From Novosphingobium sp. (lineage in GTDB: Bacteria > Pseudomonadota > Alphaproteobacteria > Sphingomonadales > Sphingomonadaceae), in assembly GCF_024642085.1 (NCBI RefSeq), contig NZ_JAHEBV010000064.1:1-64000 (forward strand): 64,000 bases of DNA, read 5' to 3'. The notes beneath the pieces are model-generated. The model did no database searches. It saw only the letters and a list, made by a program, of their open reading frames with translations, and had not been told where the DNA came from. The position numbers and the translations under genes are program-made. How positions within the stretch are numbered: the stretch's first letter is position 1; every line of letters starts with the position of its first letter. Of the stretch, positions 1-10,545 are shown piece by piece.

Positions 1-657
1 TCGGCCCGCGCCGCAGTAGCTGGCATCGAAGATATGAGCGCAAAGGCCGTTGCTGATCTTGCCGCCCGCCTTGGAGAAGAAAGCAGTGCTGCGATCGACC
101 AGGTCATGCGCAGTCGTGCCTCGGAAGTCGCGGTTCATCTCGAACAGGCCGCTGCCCAAGCAGCTGGGGTCAGCCGCGACGCGGCGGTTCAGTTGCGCGA
201 TCAATTAGCAAAGGTCAACGAGCTGGCCAGCAATCTGGAGCGCCGGGTGGCTCACGCCCGCAGCCGCGCCGAAGAACAGGTCGACAATGACTTTGCTAGG
301 CGCGTCGCACTTATCAACGAATCTCTCAATTCCCATGCCATCGATATATCGCGGGCGATGGATTCCGATGTGTCGGATACCGCCTGGGCAGCCTATCTTA
401 AGGGAGACCGCGGGATATTCACGCGCCGCGCGGTCAAGTTGCTCGAAACACCCGATTCAAAAGCCGTTGCCCAACTCTACGATGACGACCGGAGTTTCCG
501 CGATAACGTCAGCCGCTACATCCACGATTTCGAGGCGATGCTGCGGCAGCTCCTGTCGACACGTGATGGCCATGCCTTGGGCGTGACCTTGTTGTCGTCG
601 GATATGGGCAAGCTCTATGTAGCCTTGGCGCAATCGATCGAAAGACTACGCGCCTAG
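1..657 (+). CDS. Coiled-coil protein, C-terminal part (5' truncated by the window)
   Basis: The reading frame is open from base 1 and ends in TAG at 655-657, so this is the C-terminal 218 or so residues of a larger protein whose start lies left of the window. The visible part is rich in Ala, Glu, Arg and Gln with long heptad-like helical stretches over about its first 100 residues, followed by a more globular helical tail. No catalytic motif or membrane segment is visible here. Large coiled-coil proteins, often annotated as ATPase or apolipoprotein-like, occur in sphingomonads, but I cannot name this one. It is convergent with the DUF1467 gene, and the two TAG stops share the palindrome CTAG at 654-657. 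Confidence 0.7.
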   Translation, partial: SARAAVAGIEDMSAKAVADLAARLGEESSAAIDQVMRSRASEVAVHLEQAAAQAAGVSRDAAVQLRDQLAKVNELASNLERRVAHARSRAEEQVDNDFARRVALINESLNSHAIDISRAMDSDVSDTAWAAYLKGDRGIFTRRAVKLLETPDSKAVAQLYDDDRSFRDNVSRYIHDFEAMLRQLLSTRDGHALGVTLLSSDMGKLYVALAQSIERLRA

Positions 658-926
658 CGTTCGTGGCTGGCGTAGAAGTCGAACAACGAGATATCGATCC
701 AGTCATAGATGTAGTTCATATAGAACAATCCGAACAAGATTGCGGCTAGAATGGTGGCGCGTTTTGCCACGCGTTTCGCATCAAAGTTTGCCGGGGCGCT
801 ATCCGCTTGTCCGGGTACCTTGGCAAGCCCAGCCTCGTCATGGGTTCGGATGCCAAACGGAAGCACAAGGAACGCCGACAGCACCCAGAAGAGCGTAAAT
901 ATGGCGACGATGGAAGTCAGCTTCAT
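654..926 (-). CDS. DUF1467 family small membrane protein
   Basis: A 90-residue protein with two predicted membrane helices, about residues 3-24 and 62-82, joined by a short polar loop. The N-terminal helix ends in LPFGIRTHDE, the typical DUF1467 pattern (a helix, then LPFG and a polar turn). Function is unknown. I chose the ATG at 926 over the longer frame starting at 980, because the extra 18 residues would lie inside rnj and the family begins with this helix. It follows rnj by 5 bases and closes the long nuo-birA-coaX-rnj block, an arrangement common in alphaproteobacteria. Confidence 0.8.
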   Translation of the reverse strand: MKLTSIVAIFTLFWVLSAFLVLPFGIRTHDEAGLAKVPGQADSAPANFDAKRVAKRATILAAILFGLFYMNYIYDWIDISLFDFYASHER

Positions 927-931
927 TGGAA

Positions 932-2566
932 TCAATACTCCGGCAAGATGACGCGCACCTGGGGTTTCTTGCCTGACCAACGCTGCGCGGCCCGGCGCGC
1001 GGCAAGGCGCGCTGCTTCGGATACGGCGTCGCGGTCATGGCGCTGCCCACTTTTCATCCGAGCCAGAGCAGCGGCAACGTCTTCCTTGGCCTCATGCAGA
1101 AAATCGTCGAGATCTTCGTCTAGCGGTAGACCAATTGCCTCGACATGAGCGCGGCCCTTGCCATCCAGTACAACGATTACCAGTCCGCTTTGCGCCAGTC
1201 GCCGCCGCATGACTTGAGCCTCTCCGTTGGCCGGCGCGATGATGTCCCCATCGAGGATCAAACGTCCTGCTCTGACTTCGCTGATCTTGCCCGGCTTCCC
1301 GGGAGCCAGACGGACAAGATCGCCGTTTTGCTGGACCACCGCCTTTGGAACGCCGCTGGCTTTGCCGACCCGCGCCTGTTCGCGCATGTGACGAACCTCG
1401 CCGTGAACCGGCACCAGGATTTCCGGCCGCAACCAGCCATAAAGCGCTTCAAGTTCCGGTCGGCCCGGATGTCCAGACACATGAATATGGCTCTGCCGGT
1501 CGGTGACCAACTTTATGTCCCGCGCGGCGAGGCGGTTCTGAATGCGCCCGATGGCAATTTCGTTTCCGGGGATCTGTCGGCTCGAAAACAGCACTACGTC
1601 GCCAGCTTCAAGCGCAATCTGGTGACTGTCTTCGGATATACGCGACAGAGCGGCGCGAGGTTCTCCCTGCCCACCGGTAGCGAGTATCAGCACATCGCCG
1701 CGCGGCAGTCCCATCGCGGTATCGAAATCAATCAGCGGCGGCAGCTCTTGCAGGTAGCCGCAAGCCTGCCCTGTTCGGATGATGCGGTCGAGCGATCGCC
1801 CTGCTACACACAATTGCCGTTTTGTTGCTTTTGCCACTTCGCCCAATGTCTGCAAGCGCGCGACGTTGGAGGCAAACGTCGTCACCACCACGCGCTTTCC
1901 GGCGTGGCGGGCTACTTCGGCCAGCAGTCCATCGCGCACATCGCCTTCAGATCCGGAGGGTTCGGGGTTGAACACGTTGGTTGAATCGCAAACCAGCGCC
2001 AGCACACCACCATCGCCAATAGCGGTCAATTCCTCGGACGTGGCAGGAGTGCCAATTAAAGGCCTGTCATCAAGCTTCCAGTCACCCGTATGGAAGATGT
2101 TGCCGTAAGGCGTGTCAATCAAGAGCGCATTACCTTCGGCGATTGAGTGTGCGAGCGGTACGTAACGGATGCCGAACGGCCCGAGCTCAAACCGGTCAAG
2201 ATGGTCAATCACATTCAATTCGACCGTTGCAGCGTTGCCTGCTTCCTCCAGCTTGGCAGCAACCAGCTTGGCGGTGAAAGGCGTCGCAAACAGCGGCACG
2301 CCCAGTTCCTCGGCGAAATAGGGCACCGCGCCAATATGATCTTCATGCGCGTGAGTAAGAACGATCCCGATCAGATCCTTTTTACGCTCCTCGATAAACT
2401 CCAGGTCCGCGAAAACGAGCTCTGTCCCGGGATATTCGTTCATTCCAAAGGTCATGCCCAGATCAACCATCAGCCACTTGCCATCGCAGCCGTAGAGATT
2501 GACGTTCATTCCAATCTCTCCCGACCCGCCGAGAGCCAGGAACAGCAATTCATTACCCGGTTTCAT
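932..2566 (-). CDS. rnj: Ribonuclease J (metallo-beta-lactamase / beta-CASP RNase)
   Basis: A 544-residue RNase J, a zinc-dependent enzyme combining 5'-to-3' exonuclease and endonuclease activity in mRNA decay and rRNA maturation. The metallo-beta-lactamase signature HAHEDH is at residues 72-77 and binds the two catalytic metals; the N-terminal GGSGEIGMN motif is also typical. A beta-CASP region and the conserved HVSGHPGR segment follow, with the short C-terminal RNase J domain at the end. The ATG overlaps the coaX stop by 4 bases (ATGA), so translation is probably coupled. The genome also carries rne in this window, so both decay nucleases are present, as is common in alphaproteobacteria. 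Confidence 0.95.
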   Translation of the reverse strand: MKPGNELLFLALGGSGEIGMNVNLYGCDGKWLMVDLGMTFGMNEYPGTELVFADLEFIEERKKDLIGIVLTHAHEDHIGAVPYFAEELGVPLFATPFTAKLVAAKLEEAGNAATVELNVIDHLDRFELGPFGIRYVPLAHSIAEGNALLIDTPYGNIFHTGDWKLDDRPLIGTPATSEELTAIGDGGVLALVCDSTNVFNPEPSGSEGDVRDGLLAEVARHAGKRVVVTTFASNVARLQTLGEVAKATKRQLCVAGRSLDRIIRTGQACGYLQELPPLIDFDTAMGLPRGDVLILATGGQGEPRAALSRISEDSHQIALEAGDVVLFSSRQIPGNEIAIGRIQNRLAARDIKLVTDRQSHIHVSGHPGRPELEALYGWLRPEILVPVHGEVRHMREQARVGKASGVPKAVVQQNGDLVRLAPGKPGKISEVRAGRLILDGDIIAPANGEAQVMRRRLAQSGLVIVVLDGKGRAHVEAIGLPLDEDLDDFLHEAKEDVAAALARMKSGQRHDRDAVSEAARLAARRAAQRWSGKKPQVRVILPEY

Positions 2567-3345
2567 GCGGTAGTCCGATTTGAATAGAGGAGGGCAATAC
2601 CGCGCAGGGTCAGTTCGGGTTCGACCCGGTCAAACAGGTCGGTATGCATCTGGAACAGCGGTGCCAGGCCGCCAGTGGCAATCACCTTTACCGGACGGCC
2701 GATCTCCTTTTTGAGCCGGGCGATCATGCCCTCGATCATAGACACGTAACCCCAGTAGATCCCGATCTGCATCTGGCTGACGGTGTCTCGGCCAATCACG
2801 CTATCGCTAGGCGGTGGCTCGATCGCAATGCGCGGAAGCATCGCGGCAGCGTTGTACAAAGCATCGAGCGACAGGCTGACCCCGGTGGCGATCGAACCGC
2901 CCAAATAGGCACCGTCAGCGCCGATGTGATCAAAGGTTGTCGCTGTTCCAAAGCTGATGACGATCTTGTCGCCTGCTTCCAGCGCTTGTGCGGCAATTGC
3001 ATTGACTGCACGGTCGGCACCCAGTGCGCGCGGTTCATCAACCTTAAGCGCGATCCCCCATTCGACTGGCGCACGTCCACCGATCAAGGCTTCCACCCTG
3101 AAGTATTTGGTCGCCAGTTCCTGCAGGTTATGCAGCGCGCGAGGAACAACCGATGCAATCACCACCGCGTTCACGTCTTCGCGCGAAAAGCCCTCCATGC
3201 TAAGCAACTGGACAAGCCACACGGCGTATTCATCGGCAGTTCGCTTCACATCAGTGGCAATCCGCCAGCGTTGAACGATGCTGCCATTGGCATCGACCAG
3301 CGCGAACTTGACGTTGGTGTTGCCGTTGTCGATCGCCAGCAGCAT
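2563..3345 (-). CDS. coaX: Type III pantothenate kinase
   Basis: A 260-residue CoaX, which phosphorylates pantothenate in the first step of coenzyme A synthesis. It belongs to the ASKHA fold. The phosphate-binding motif [10 protein letters not shown] is at the N-terminus, with [11 protein letters not shown] and [10 protein letters not shown] further in. Start chosen: ATG at 3345, preceded by GGAAG at a suitable distance. The frame is open further upstream, but those roughly 97 residues overlap birA on the same strand and lack family similarity. It lies 19 bases after birA and overlaps rnj by 4 bases. Type III kinases are usually resistant to CoA feedback. Confidence 0.93.
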   Translation of the reverse strand: MLLAIDNGNTNVKFALVDANGSIVQRWRIATDVKRTADEYAVWLVQLLSMEGFSREDVNAVVIASVVPRALHNLQELATKYFRVEALIGGRAPVEWGIALKVDEPRALGADRAVNAIAAQALEAGDKIVISFGTATTFDHIGADGAYLGGSIATGVSLSLDALYNAAAMLPRIAIEPPPSDSVIGRDTVSQMQIGIYWGYVSMIEGMIARLKKEIGRPVKVIATGGLAPLFQMHTDLFDRVEPELTLRGIALLYSNRTTA

Positions 3346-3364
3346 GGCTGCGCTTCCTTCCTGG

Positions 3365-4075
3365 TCAGGCAAGGCGCACTTCGCCCGCGTGGATTGTGCG
3401 CGTCGTGCCGTTTGCAAGCCGGAGTTGCAAGGCTCCATCTGCGGCAAGTCCTGCAAATGTGCCGTGCAGCGTTTCCTCCCCAGGCTCTCCAATCCGCAGC
3501 GGAGTGCCTGCCGGGTGTGCCAACGCCTGCCAGCGCGCAAGAACCGCTTCCAAACCATAAACTCGCCAGCGCGCCACCTCTGCGTCGAGATGGCTGGCCA
3601 GATTTGCCGCAAACAGATCGCGATCTGGCGGCGCACCGAACTTTGCCAGGGTTGCCGTATCGCGGTCGGAAAGAACGGGAGCTGCTTTAAGGTTCACCCC
3701 GATCCCGGCGATTACACTTCCTCCGACCATTTCGAGCAGGATGCCGGCCAATTTTGCGTTGCCTACCAACACGTCGTTCGGCCATTTCAACACAACGCGA
3801 TGCGGTGGGGCGAGATAAGACGTTACCGCCTCTGCCACTGCCAGTGCAGCGACCAAAGCCAGCGTGCCGGCGGGAGGATCACACCTGCCAACATGGATTA
3901 CCGTCGATCCCATGAAATTACCCGCGCCATCAAACCAGGTGCGTCCATGGCGGCCCTTGCCGGCAGACTGCCGGTCAGCAACCAGCCAATAGCCTTCAGT
4001 AATCCGTTCTCCCGCCGCAAGTCGAGCGGCAAGGTCAGCGTTGGTTGAACCTGTTACTGGGACAGTCTTGATCAA
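3365..4075 (-). CDS. birA: Biotin-[acetyl-CoA-carboxylase] ligase, no DNA-binding domain
   Basis: A 236-residue biotin protein ligase that activates biotin as biotinyl-AMP and attaches it to carrier-protein lysines. The family motifs are clear: STNADL near the N-terminus, the adenylate-binding loop [11 protein letters not shown], and the KWPNDVL segment. There is no N-terminal helix-turn-helix, so it is a monofunctional enzyme and not a biotin-operon repressor. The start is TTG, overlapping the nuoN stop as TTGA, which suggests translational coupling with the end of the nuo operon. Its place between nuoN and coaX is conserved in many alphaproteobacteria. Confidence 0.93.
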   Translation of the reverse strand: MIKTVPVTGSTNADLAARLAAGERITEGYWLVADRQSAGKGRHGRTWFDGAGNFMGSTVIHVGRCDPPAGTLALVAALAVAEAVTSYLAPPHRVVLKWPNDVLVGNAKLAGILLEMVGGSVIAGIGVNLKAAPVLSDRDTATLAKFGAPPDRDLFAANLASHLDAEVARWRVYGLEAVLARWQALAHPAGTPLRIGEPGEETLHGTFAGLAADGALQLRLANGTTRTIHAGEVRLA

Positions 4076-5538
4076 GTGCCTGCAAACAGCGCACCTGCCG
4101 CGAGCGAAGACAGGTCACTCAACCACTTGGTCAGCAGGTAGCCGAGCGGCGATATGATCAGCGCTGCCAGCAATAACAGCGCTTGGTGGACCCAATCGCT
4201 TTTACCCAGGGCAACCCCTGCCGGTTCGTCAAAATACATTACTTTGACGACTTTCAGATAATAAAACGCACCAATAACGCTGGCGGCGATGCCTATGATC
4301 GCAAGTGGCAGCAGATCCGCTGCCACGGCGGCCTGGAACACCACGAACTTGCCCCAGAACCCGAATAACGGCGGGATGCCAGCCAAACTTAACATGACCA
4401 TTGCAAAGCACAGGCTGAGCACCTTGCGCTCACGCGACAAACCGGCGATCTGGTCAATCTGTTCGACCTGGTTGCCATCCACGTCCTTGAGCATCAACAG
4501 TGCCACAAATCCGCCCACGGTCATGGCAACATAAATCGCCAGATAGACCAGCATTGCCCCCACTCCGGCCGGGGTAGCGGCGGCCAGACCAATCAGCAGA
4601 AAGCCGACATTGTTGATAGAGCTGTAAGCCAGCAGGCGCTTTAGATTGCTTTGCCCTATCGCACCCAGCGCGCCAATTATGATCGACATCAACGACACGA
4701 CAATGACAATTTGCTGCCAAGCAACAGTCTGCGCGCCGAACGGGACGATCGCAATCCGCATGGTCAGCGCCAATGCGGCTACCTTGGGGGCTGAGGCAAA
4801 GAACATGGTCACCGGCGTCGGCGCGCCTTCGTAAACGTCCGGTGTCCACATATGAAAAGGTGCGGCGCTGATCTTGAAAGCCAGGCCTGCCAGCATGAAT
4901 ACCAGGCCGAACAGCGCGCCGGTCGAAATGTCACCGGTAAGCGCTGCGGCTATGCCGGCAAAGCTGGTGGTGCCGGCAAAACCGTAGGTCAGGCTCATCC
5001 CGAACAGCAGGATGCCGCTTGCCAATGCGCCAAGGACAAAATATTTGAGCCCCGCTTCGGCCGAGCGCTGGTCGTTGCGCAGGAACGCTGCCAGCACATA
5101 GGCGGCAAGCGAGTTCAATTCGAGCCCGACATACAGCGTCAACAGGTTGGTGGCCGAAACCATCATGCCCATGCCCGCCACGGCGAACAGAACCAGCACC
5201 GGATATTCGGGCCGCATCGAACGTGCTTTTTCAAAGAATACCGGCGCGATCAGAAGGCTCGCGCCCGCCGCGGCATAGACCAGTAGCTTTGCGAAGGCGG
5301 CAAAGGAGTCACCGGAATAAAGCCCGTCAAAGGCATTGGCGGCATCCCCGCGCAGCCCGCCGCACAGCGCAGGCACAACGATAATCGCGGCAATCGCCAG
5401 CGCCAGCACCGAAAGCCAGGTAATGGCACGCGCGTCGCGCTGACCGCGCGACCAGGCGGAAGCAAGAAGCAGGACCAGGCCTGTCACGCTCAGGAGTTCC
5501 TCGGGCGCAACCAGAGTTAGCGAGTGGGTCCAGCTCAT
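4072..5538 (-). CDS. nuoN: NADH-quinone oxidoreductase subunit N
   Basis: A 488-residue antiporter-like membrane subunit of complex I with about 14 hydrophobic helices. It forms one of the proton channels in the membrane arm. Conserved elements seen are a glutamate in the helix with YVGLELNSLAAY, the lysine-bearing KYFVLGALASG, and the discontinuous-helix region around HMWTPDVYEGAPTPV. Length is normal for the family. Its start overlaps the nuoM stop by one base (TGATG). Confidence 0.97.
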   Translation of the reverse strand: MSWTHSLTLVAPEELLSVTGLVLLLASAWSRGQRDARAITWLSVLALAIAAIIVVPALCGGLRGDAANAFDGLYSGDSFAAFAKLLVYAAAGASLLIAPVFFEKARSMRPEYPVLVLFAVAGMGMMVSATNLLTLYVGLELNSLAAYVLAAFLRNDQRSAEAGLKYFVLGALASGILLFGMSLTYGFAGTTSFAGIAAALTGDISTGALFGLVFMLAGLAFKISAAPFHMWTPDVYEGAPTPVTMFFASAPKVAALALTMRIAIVPFGAQTVAWQQIVIVVSLMSIIIGALGAIGQSNLKRLLAYSSINNVGFLLIGLAAATPAGVGAMLVYLAIYVAMTVGGFVALLMLKDVDGNQVEQIDQIAGLSRERKVLSLCFAMVMLSLAGIPPLFGFWGKFVVFQAAVAADLLPLAIIGIAASVIGAFYYLKVVKVMYFDEPAGVALGKSDWVHQALLLLAALIISPLGYLLTKWLSDLSSLAAGALFAGT

Positions 5539-7100
5539 CAGTGCGCTCTCATCGGCGCGGAGGCTGGCTGCTCGTGCCCGGTCTCAGTCACGGCGCGAAC
5601 TGCTGACTGCGGTTTTCCTGGCGTCAACGTTGCATCGCCTGTGGGTCGTGCCCGGGACAAGCGTGCGTCCAACGCCGCAATATCCTGGCGCATGGGCCTC
5701 AGGAAACTTTCGGGGTAGATGCCCATCCATAGGACGGCACCAGCAAGAGGGACCATCATCAGCCACTCACGCAGGTCAAGGTCGGTCATCGCAGCAGCAT
5801 CCGGATTTGCCTGGATCCCGAAAACGACGCGCCGATACAGATACAGCATATAGGCAGCCCCCAGGATTACGCCCATGCCGCAGACCGCGGCGACCCAGCT
5901 CGACACCTGGTAGACACCGGTCAGGGCCAGGACTTCACCCACAAAGCCGCTGGTGCCAGGCAGGCCAACCGATGCCATCGTAAACAGCATGAAGAACAGC
6001 GCGTAGCGGGGCATGCTGATGGCCAGCCCCCCATATCGGTTGATTTCCCGCGTGTGCAGCCGGTCGTAGATCACGCCGACCGCAAGGAACAAGGCACCCG
6101 AAACCAGCCCGTGGCTAAGCATGACAATCATCGAGCCTTCCAGCCCCTGGACATTGAAAGCAAAGAGCCCGATCGTCACGATCGCCATGTGCGCAACTGA
6201 AGAATAGGCTATGAGCTTCTTCATATCGTGCTGGACCAGCGCAATCAGGCTCGTCGCGATCACTGCTATCATTGACAGCGCAAAGATAAGCGGCGCGAAC
6301 TGCGCGCTAGCCTCAGGAAACATCGGCAGCGAAAAGCGGATGAATCCATAGCCCCCCATCTTGAGCAGGACACCTGCCAGAATAACAGAGCCTGCAGTCG
6401 GTGCCTGTACGTGAGCATCGGGCAGCCAGGTATGAACCGGCCACATCGGCATCTTCACCGCAAAACTGGCGAAAAAGGCCAGCCACAGCCACTTTTGTGC
6501 GCCAACCGGGAAGTCATAGGCCATCAGGGTCGGGATGTCCGTCGTCCCGGCATCGTTCACCATCCACATCATGGCGATCAACATCAGAACCGAACCAAGC
6601 AGGGTGTAGAGGAAGAACTTGTAACTCGCGTAAATCCGGTCCGCTCCGCCCCAAACGCCGATGATCAGATACATCGGGATGAGGCCGGCTTCGAACATGA
6701 TGTAGAACAGGAATAGATCCTGCGCTGCAAACACGCCGATCATCAGCGTTTCCATGAGCAGGAAAGCAGCCATGTATTCGCCAACCCGCTTGTCGATCGA
6801 GCGCCACGAAGCGCCAATGCAGATCGGCATAAGGAATACCGAAAGCATGATCAGTAGCAAGGCAATGCCGTCGATCCCCAGCTTATACGAAAAACCCGCA
6901 AACAACGCGACATTCTCGGTAAACTGCCATTGCGCGCCGCCAATATCGTAGCGGGACCAAAGCACAACGCCGAGTGCGAAGTCTATCAGCGTTGCCGCCA
7001 AGGCTAGCCTTCTCGCGGTTTGTGCGCCGGCAAGCAGACAACCCAGAGCCGCCAGAAGCGGCACGGCGAGCAACAGCGTGAGGATGGGGAAACCAGTCAT
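5538..7100 (-). CDS. nuoM: NADH-quinone oxidoreductase subunit M
   Basis: A 520-residue antiporter-like membrane subunit of complex I, with about 14 helices. Recognised by LFYIMFEAGLIPMYLIIGVW (the conserved Glu of the fifth helix), VHTWLPDAHVQAPTAGSV and the KKLIAYSSVAHM segment, all part of the proton-translocating machinery. The C-terminus ends in a proline-rich polar tail of about 40 residues after the last helix. It follows nuoL after one base and runs into nuoN through TGATG. Confidence 0.97.
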   Translation of the reverse strand: MTGFPILTLLLAVPLLAALGCLLAGAQTARRLALAATLIDFALGVVLWSRYDIGGAQWQFTENVALFAGFSYKLGIDGIALLLIMLSVFLMPICIGASWRSIDKRVGEYMAAFLLMETLMIGVFAAQDLFLFYIMFEAGLIPMYLIIGVWGGADRIYASYKFFLYTLLGSVLMLIAMMWMVNDAGTTDIPTLMAYDFPVGAQKWLWLAFFASFAVKMPMWPVHTWLPDAHVQAPTAGSVILAGVLLKMGGYGFIRFSLPMFPEASAQFAPLIFALSMIAVIATSLIALVQHDMKKLIAYSSVAHMAIVTIGLFAFNVQGLEGSMIVMLSHGLVSGALFLAVGVIYDRLHTREINRYGGLAISMPRYALFFMLFTMASVGLPGTSGFVGEVLALTGVYQVSSWVAAVCGMGVILGAAYMLYLYRRVVFGIQANPDAAAMTDLDLREWLMMVPLAGAVLWMGIYPESFLRPMRQDIAALDARLSRARPTGDATLTPGKPQSAVRAVTETGHEQPASAPMRAH

Positions 7101-7101
7101 T

Positions 7102-9120
7102 CTAGTGCACCATCACCCAGCTGATCGCCGCGGTCAGACCGAGCAGCATGACCAGCGCATAACTGTAAAGATAACCCGATTGGAAGCGCTGCGCGCCGCG
7201 GCTTCCCTGGGCAACAACCCAGGCCGCGCCGTTGGGTCCAAACCGGTCGATCAACCCAATGTCGCCTAACTTCCAGAACTTTTCCCCCAGCCAGAAGGCG
7301 GGCCGAACAAAGACACGGTCATAAAGCTCGTCGAAGTACCACTTGTTATAGACAAACCGGTATAGACCGCCAAGTTGCGCCGCGACCTGCGCCGGGGTTT
7401 CGGGCTTGCGGATATAGAATTGCCAGGCGGTGAGAAAGCCGGTCAGCATCACGGCGAACGGCGCCCATTTCACCTGCCAGGGAACGCCGTGCATGTGGTG
7501 GATCAGTTCCTCGCTGAACGCGACGCTGCCCTTCCAGAACTCGCCCGGACCCCCGCTGATGAAGGAATGATGGAAAGCAAATCCAGCCAGCACCGCGCCG
7601 GTCGACAGGAGCACCAGCGGCACCAGCATGCTTAGCGGACTTTCATGCGGATGATAGCCGGCGGTGCCGTCATCGTGGTGCCCGTGGGCATGCGTATCAG
7701 CGCCATGATGATCACCGTGCGCTGCATGCTGAACATGTTCGGACCCGGCCCAACGCGGCTTGCCATAGAAGGTCAGGAACATCAGACGCCACGAATAGAA
7801 GCTTGTCAGCAGCGCCGCGAAAATGCCCATCCAGAACCCGAAACGGCCACTTTCACTGGCTGAGGCATAGGCTGCTTCAAGGATGGAGTCCTTTGAATAG
7901 AATCCCGCGAAGCCGAATACGTCGACAATGCCGACCCCGGTAATTGCCAACGTGCCTGCCATCATTGCCCAGAAGGTCCAAGGGATCTGTTTGCGCAGCC
8001 CGCCATAGAACCGCATATCCTGTTCGTGGTGCATTGCATGGATGACCGATCCTGCACCCAGGAAAAGCAGCGCCTTGAAAAAGGCGTGGGTGAACAGGTG
8101 AAACATCGCCGCACCCGGCGCGCCGACACCGGCAGCAACGAACATGTAGCCCAGCTGCGAACAGGTCGAATAGGCAATAACGCGCTTGATGTCCCACTGC
8201 GTCGTGCCAATCGTCGCGGCGAAGAACAGCGTACAGGCGCCGACGATCGTGACGAAGGCCATTGCGGTCGGGCTGGCGGCGAACATCGGTGACAGGCGGC
8301 AAACCATGAACACGCCCGCCGTGACCATGGTCGCGGCGTGGATCAACGCCGACACAGGGGTCGGTCCTTCCATCGCGTCAGGCAGCCAGGTGTGGAGGCC
8401 GAGCTGGGCGGATTTACCCATTGCACCGATGAACAGGAGTACGCACAGGATCGTCATTGTATCCCATTGCATGCCGAGAAAATGAATGGTTGATCCAGCC
8501 ATGGCCGGCGCACGAACCAGGATTTCGGGGATAGACACTGTATTGAACACCAGGAAGGTGCCGAAAATCCCCAGCATGAAACCCAGATCGCCAACGCGGT
8601 TGACCACAAAGGCCTTGATCGCTGCGGCGCTGGCCGAAGGCTTCCTGAACCAAAAACCTATCAGCAGGTACGAGGCAAGGCCGACCCCTTCCCACCCAAA
8701 AAACATCTGGACCAGATTGTCAGCGGTCACCAACATCAGCATGGCGAAGGTGAACAGCGACAGGTAAGCGAAAAACCGCGGCTGATCCGGGTCTTCGTCC
8801 ATGTAACCCCACGAATAAAGGTGAACCAGCGCCGAGACCGACGTGACAACCACCAACATCACGGCAGTCAGAGTATCGACCCGCAGCGCCCAGTCGAAAG
8901 AGAGCGCGCCCGACCGGACCCATTGCAGCACCGGAACCACATGCGGTTCGGCATGGCCGCCCAGGAAACCGAGGAAGATCGGCCAGCTCAACGCGCAGGC
9001 AATGAACAGCGCGCCCGTGGTCACTGTCTTGGCCGCAACACTGCCCAGCGCCCGATTGCCCAGGCCAGCGATCATCGCTGCCAGCAGCGGCAGGAAAACG
9101 ATGAAGAGGATCGGATCCAC
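7102..9120 (-). CDS. nuoL: NADH-quinone oxidoreductase subunit L with a histidine-rich loop
   Basis: A 672-residue distal antiporter-like subunit of complex I, with the long lateral helix expected near the C-terminus. Motifs include [18 protein letters not shown] and [23 protein letters not shown] is the start codon, 7 bases after the nuoK stop. Between two late helices lies a hydrophilic loop packed with histidines (encoded around 7640-7740), with about a dozen His plus several Asp in some 35 residues. Similar loops occur in other alphaproteobacterial NuoL proteins, so this is probably a lineage trait and not a metal site essential for pumping. Confidence 0.97.
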   Translation of the reverse strand: MDPILFIVFLPLLAAMIAGLGNRALGSVAAKTVTTGALFIACALSWPIFLGFLGGHAEPHVVPVLQWVRSGALSFDWALRVDTLTAVMLVVVTSVSALVHLYSWGYMDEDPDQPRFFAYLSLFTFAMLMLVTADNLVQMFFGWEGVGLASYLLIGFWFRKPSASAAAIKAFVVNRVGDLGFMLGIFGTFLVFNTVSIPEILVRAPAMAGSTIHFLGMQWDTMTILCVLLFIGAMGKSAQLGLHTWLPDAMEGPTPVSALIHAATMVTAGVFMVCRLSPMFAASPTAMAFVTIVGACTLFFAATIGTTQWDIKRVIAYSTCSQLGYMFVAAGVGAPGAAMFHLFTHAFFKALLFLGAGSVIHAMHHEQDMRFYGGLRKQIPWTFWAMMAGTLAITGVGIVDVFGFAGFYSKDSILEAAYASASESGRFGFWMGIFAALLTSFYSWRLMFLTFYGKPRWAGSEHVQHAAHGDHHGADTHAHGHHDDGTAGYHPHESPLSMLVPLVLLSTGAVLAGFAFHHSFISGGPGEFWKGSVAFSEELIHHMHGVPWQVKWAPFAVMLTGFLTAWQFYIRKPETPAQVAAQLGGLYRFVYNKWYFDELYDRVFVRPAFWLGEKFWKLGDIGLIDRFGPNGAAWVVAQGSRGAQRFQSGYLYSYALVMLLGLTAAISWVMVH

Positions 9121-9127
9121 TGGTACC

Positions 9128-9433
9128 TTACCCCTTCAGGTTGTGGACGTCGTCAACCGCTATGGTGCCGCGGTCACGGAAATAGATTACAAGAATAGCC
9201 AATCCTACGGCGGCCTCGCCAGCGGCCACGGTCAGCACGAACATAGCAAATATCTGCCCGGTCAGATCGTGAAGATAGCTGGAAAAGGCGACGAGATTGA
9301 TGTTCACCGCCAGCAAGATCAGCTCGATTGCCATCAGAATGATGATCACGTTCTTGCGGTTGAGAAAAATCCCCAGCACGCCCAGTACAAATAGGATCGA
9401 GCTGACGGTTACGTAATGGCCGATACCGATCAT
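9128..9433 (-). CDS. nuoK: NADH-quinone oxidoreductase subunit K
   Basis: A 101-residue complex I subunit with three membrane helices. The two conserved membrane glutamates are seen in the second and third helices ([11 protein letters not shown] and [11 protein letters not shown]), which are part of the proton path. Its length and start match the family exactly. The ATG overlaps the nuoJ stop by 4 bases (ATGA). Confidence 0.97.
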   Translation of the reverse strand: MIGIGHYVTVSSILFVLGVLGIFLNRKNVIIILMAIELILLAVNINLVAFSSYLHDLTGQIFAMFVLTVAAGEAAVGLAILVIYFRDRGTIAVDDVHNLKG

Positions 9434-10047
9434 AGCGTCACCCCCTGCCCGACTTCGGGCTTGACGTTAACCGTCGCCTCGTCCGGCCGCCGAGCGATCT
9501 GACGGCCGATGTTCTGACCTCGCACGCCGCTGCGCTGGCGATGGGTCAGTACGATTGCACCAACCATTGCAACCAACAGCAGCACCCCGGCGGCTTCGAA
9601 CAGGAACAGGTATTTGCTGTAAAGCAGCATGCCGACCGCTTCGATATTGCTGGCCGCAGCGCCCGTAGGGGCCGAACCATCCGGAGTGCCCAGCTTGATC
9701 CCGCCGACGCTCCAGGCGCCGATACCGATGCCCATTTCGGCCAGCAGCACCACCGCAAGCAGCAGCCCCAGCGGGAAATTGCGGACAAACCCAGCGCGCA
9801 GCTGCGCAAAATCGATGTCGAGCATCATCACCACGAACAAAAACAATACCGCGACTGCGCCGACGTAGACGATGACCAGCAGCATCGCGATGAACTCCGC
9901 CCCGACCAGCACCATAAGTCCGGCCGCGTTGAAGAACGCGACGATCAGCCACAGCACCGAATGGACCGGGTTGCGCGCCAGGATCGTCACCGCGCCGGCC
10001 AGCACGGTCAGCGTGGCAAACAGGTAAAAGGCAAGAACCGTGATCAT
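9430..10047 (-). CDS. nuoJ: NADH-quinone oxidoreductase subunit J
   Basis: A 205-residue complex I membrane subunit with five helices. It has the [19 protein letters not shown] segment and the [16 protein letters not shown] helix, whose small residues allow the pi-bulge tied to coupling. The polar C-terminal tail of about 40 residues is longer than in E. coli, as is usual in alphaproteobacteria. It starts 12 bases after nuoI and overlaps nuoK by 4 bases. Confidence 0.96.
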   Translation of the reverse strand: MITVLAFYLFATLTVLAGAVTILARNPVHSVLWLIVAFFNAAGLMVLVGAEFIAMLLVIVYVGAVAVLFLFVVMMLDIDFAQLRAGFVRNFPLGLLLAVVLLAEMGIGIGAWSVGGIKLGTPDGSAPTGAAASNIEAVGMLLYSKYLFLFEAAGVLLLVAMVGAIVLTHRQRSGVRGQNIGRQIARRPDEATVNVKPEVGQGVTL

Positions 10048-10059
10048 CTGCGCGCGCCC

Positions 10060-10545
10060 CTAGCGATACGGCGCATCGGCTTCAAGGTTCGCGGCCAGTG
10101 CCCGCTCCCACTTGTCCCCGTTCGCCAGCAGCTTGGTCTTGTCGTAGAGCAATTCCTCGCGCGTTTCAGTCGCATATTCGAAGTTCGGCCCCTCGACGAT
10201 GGCATCGACCGGGCAGGCTTCCTGGCAAAAGCCGCAGAAGATGCATTTGGTCATGTCGATGTCATAGCGGGTGGTGCGGCGCGAACCGTCATCGCGCGGT
10301 TCGGCCTCGATGGTTATCGCCTGCGCCGGGCAGACCGCCTCGCACAGCTTGCAGGCAATGCAGCGCTCCTCGCCGTTGGGATAGCGCCGCAGCGCATGCT
10401 CTCCGCGAAAGCGCGGGCTGAGCGGATTTTTCTCGAACGGATAGTTGATCGTCGCCTTGGGCTTGAAGAAATACTTCAAGGTCAGCCAGTGCGCCTTGAC
10501 GAACTCCCACAGAGTAAAAGATTTGATGAGTTGCCCGACCGTCAT
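10060..10545 (-). CDS. nuoI: NADH-quinone oxidoreductase subunit I
   Basis: A 161-residue peripheral-arm subunit carrying the two [4Fe-4S] clusters N6a and N6b that pass electrons towards NuoB. Both ferredoxin motifs are intact: [12 protein letters not shown] and [12 protein letters not shown]. Start chosen: ATG at 10545, overlapping the nuoH stop as ATGA. The frame extends nine codons further, but that start would lie deeper in nuoH and does not match family N-termini. Confidence 0.97.
   Translation of the reverse strand: MTVGQLIKSFTLWEFVKAHWLTLKYFFKPKATINYPFEKNPLSPRFRGEHALRRYPNGEERCIACKLCEAVCPAQAITIEAEPRDDGSRRTTRYDIDMTKCIFCGFCQEACPVDAIVEGPNFEYATETREELLYDKTKLLANGDKWERALAANLEADAPYR

Noticed and set aside
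1145..1984. Plus-strand open frame of 279 codons
   Set aside because: It lies fully antisense to rnj, whose motifs are clear. The frame is open because of high G+C, and no family is recognisable.
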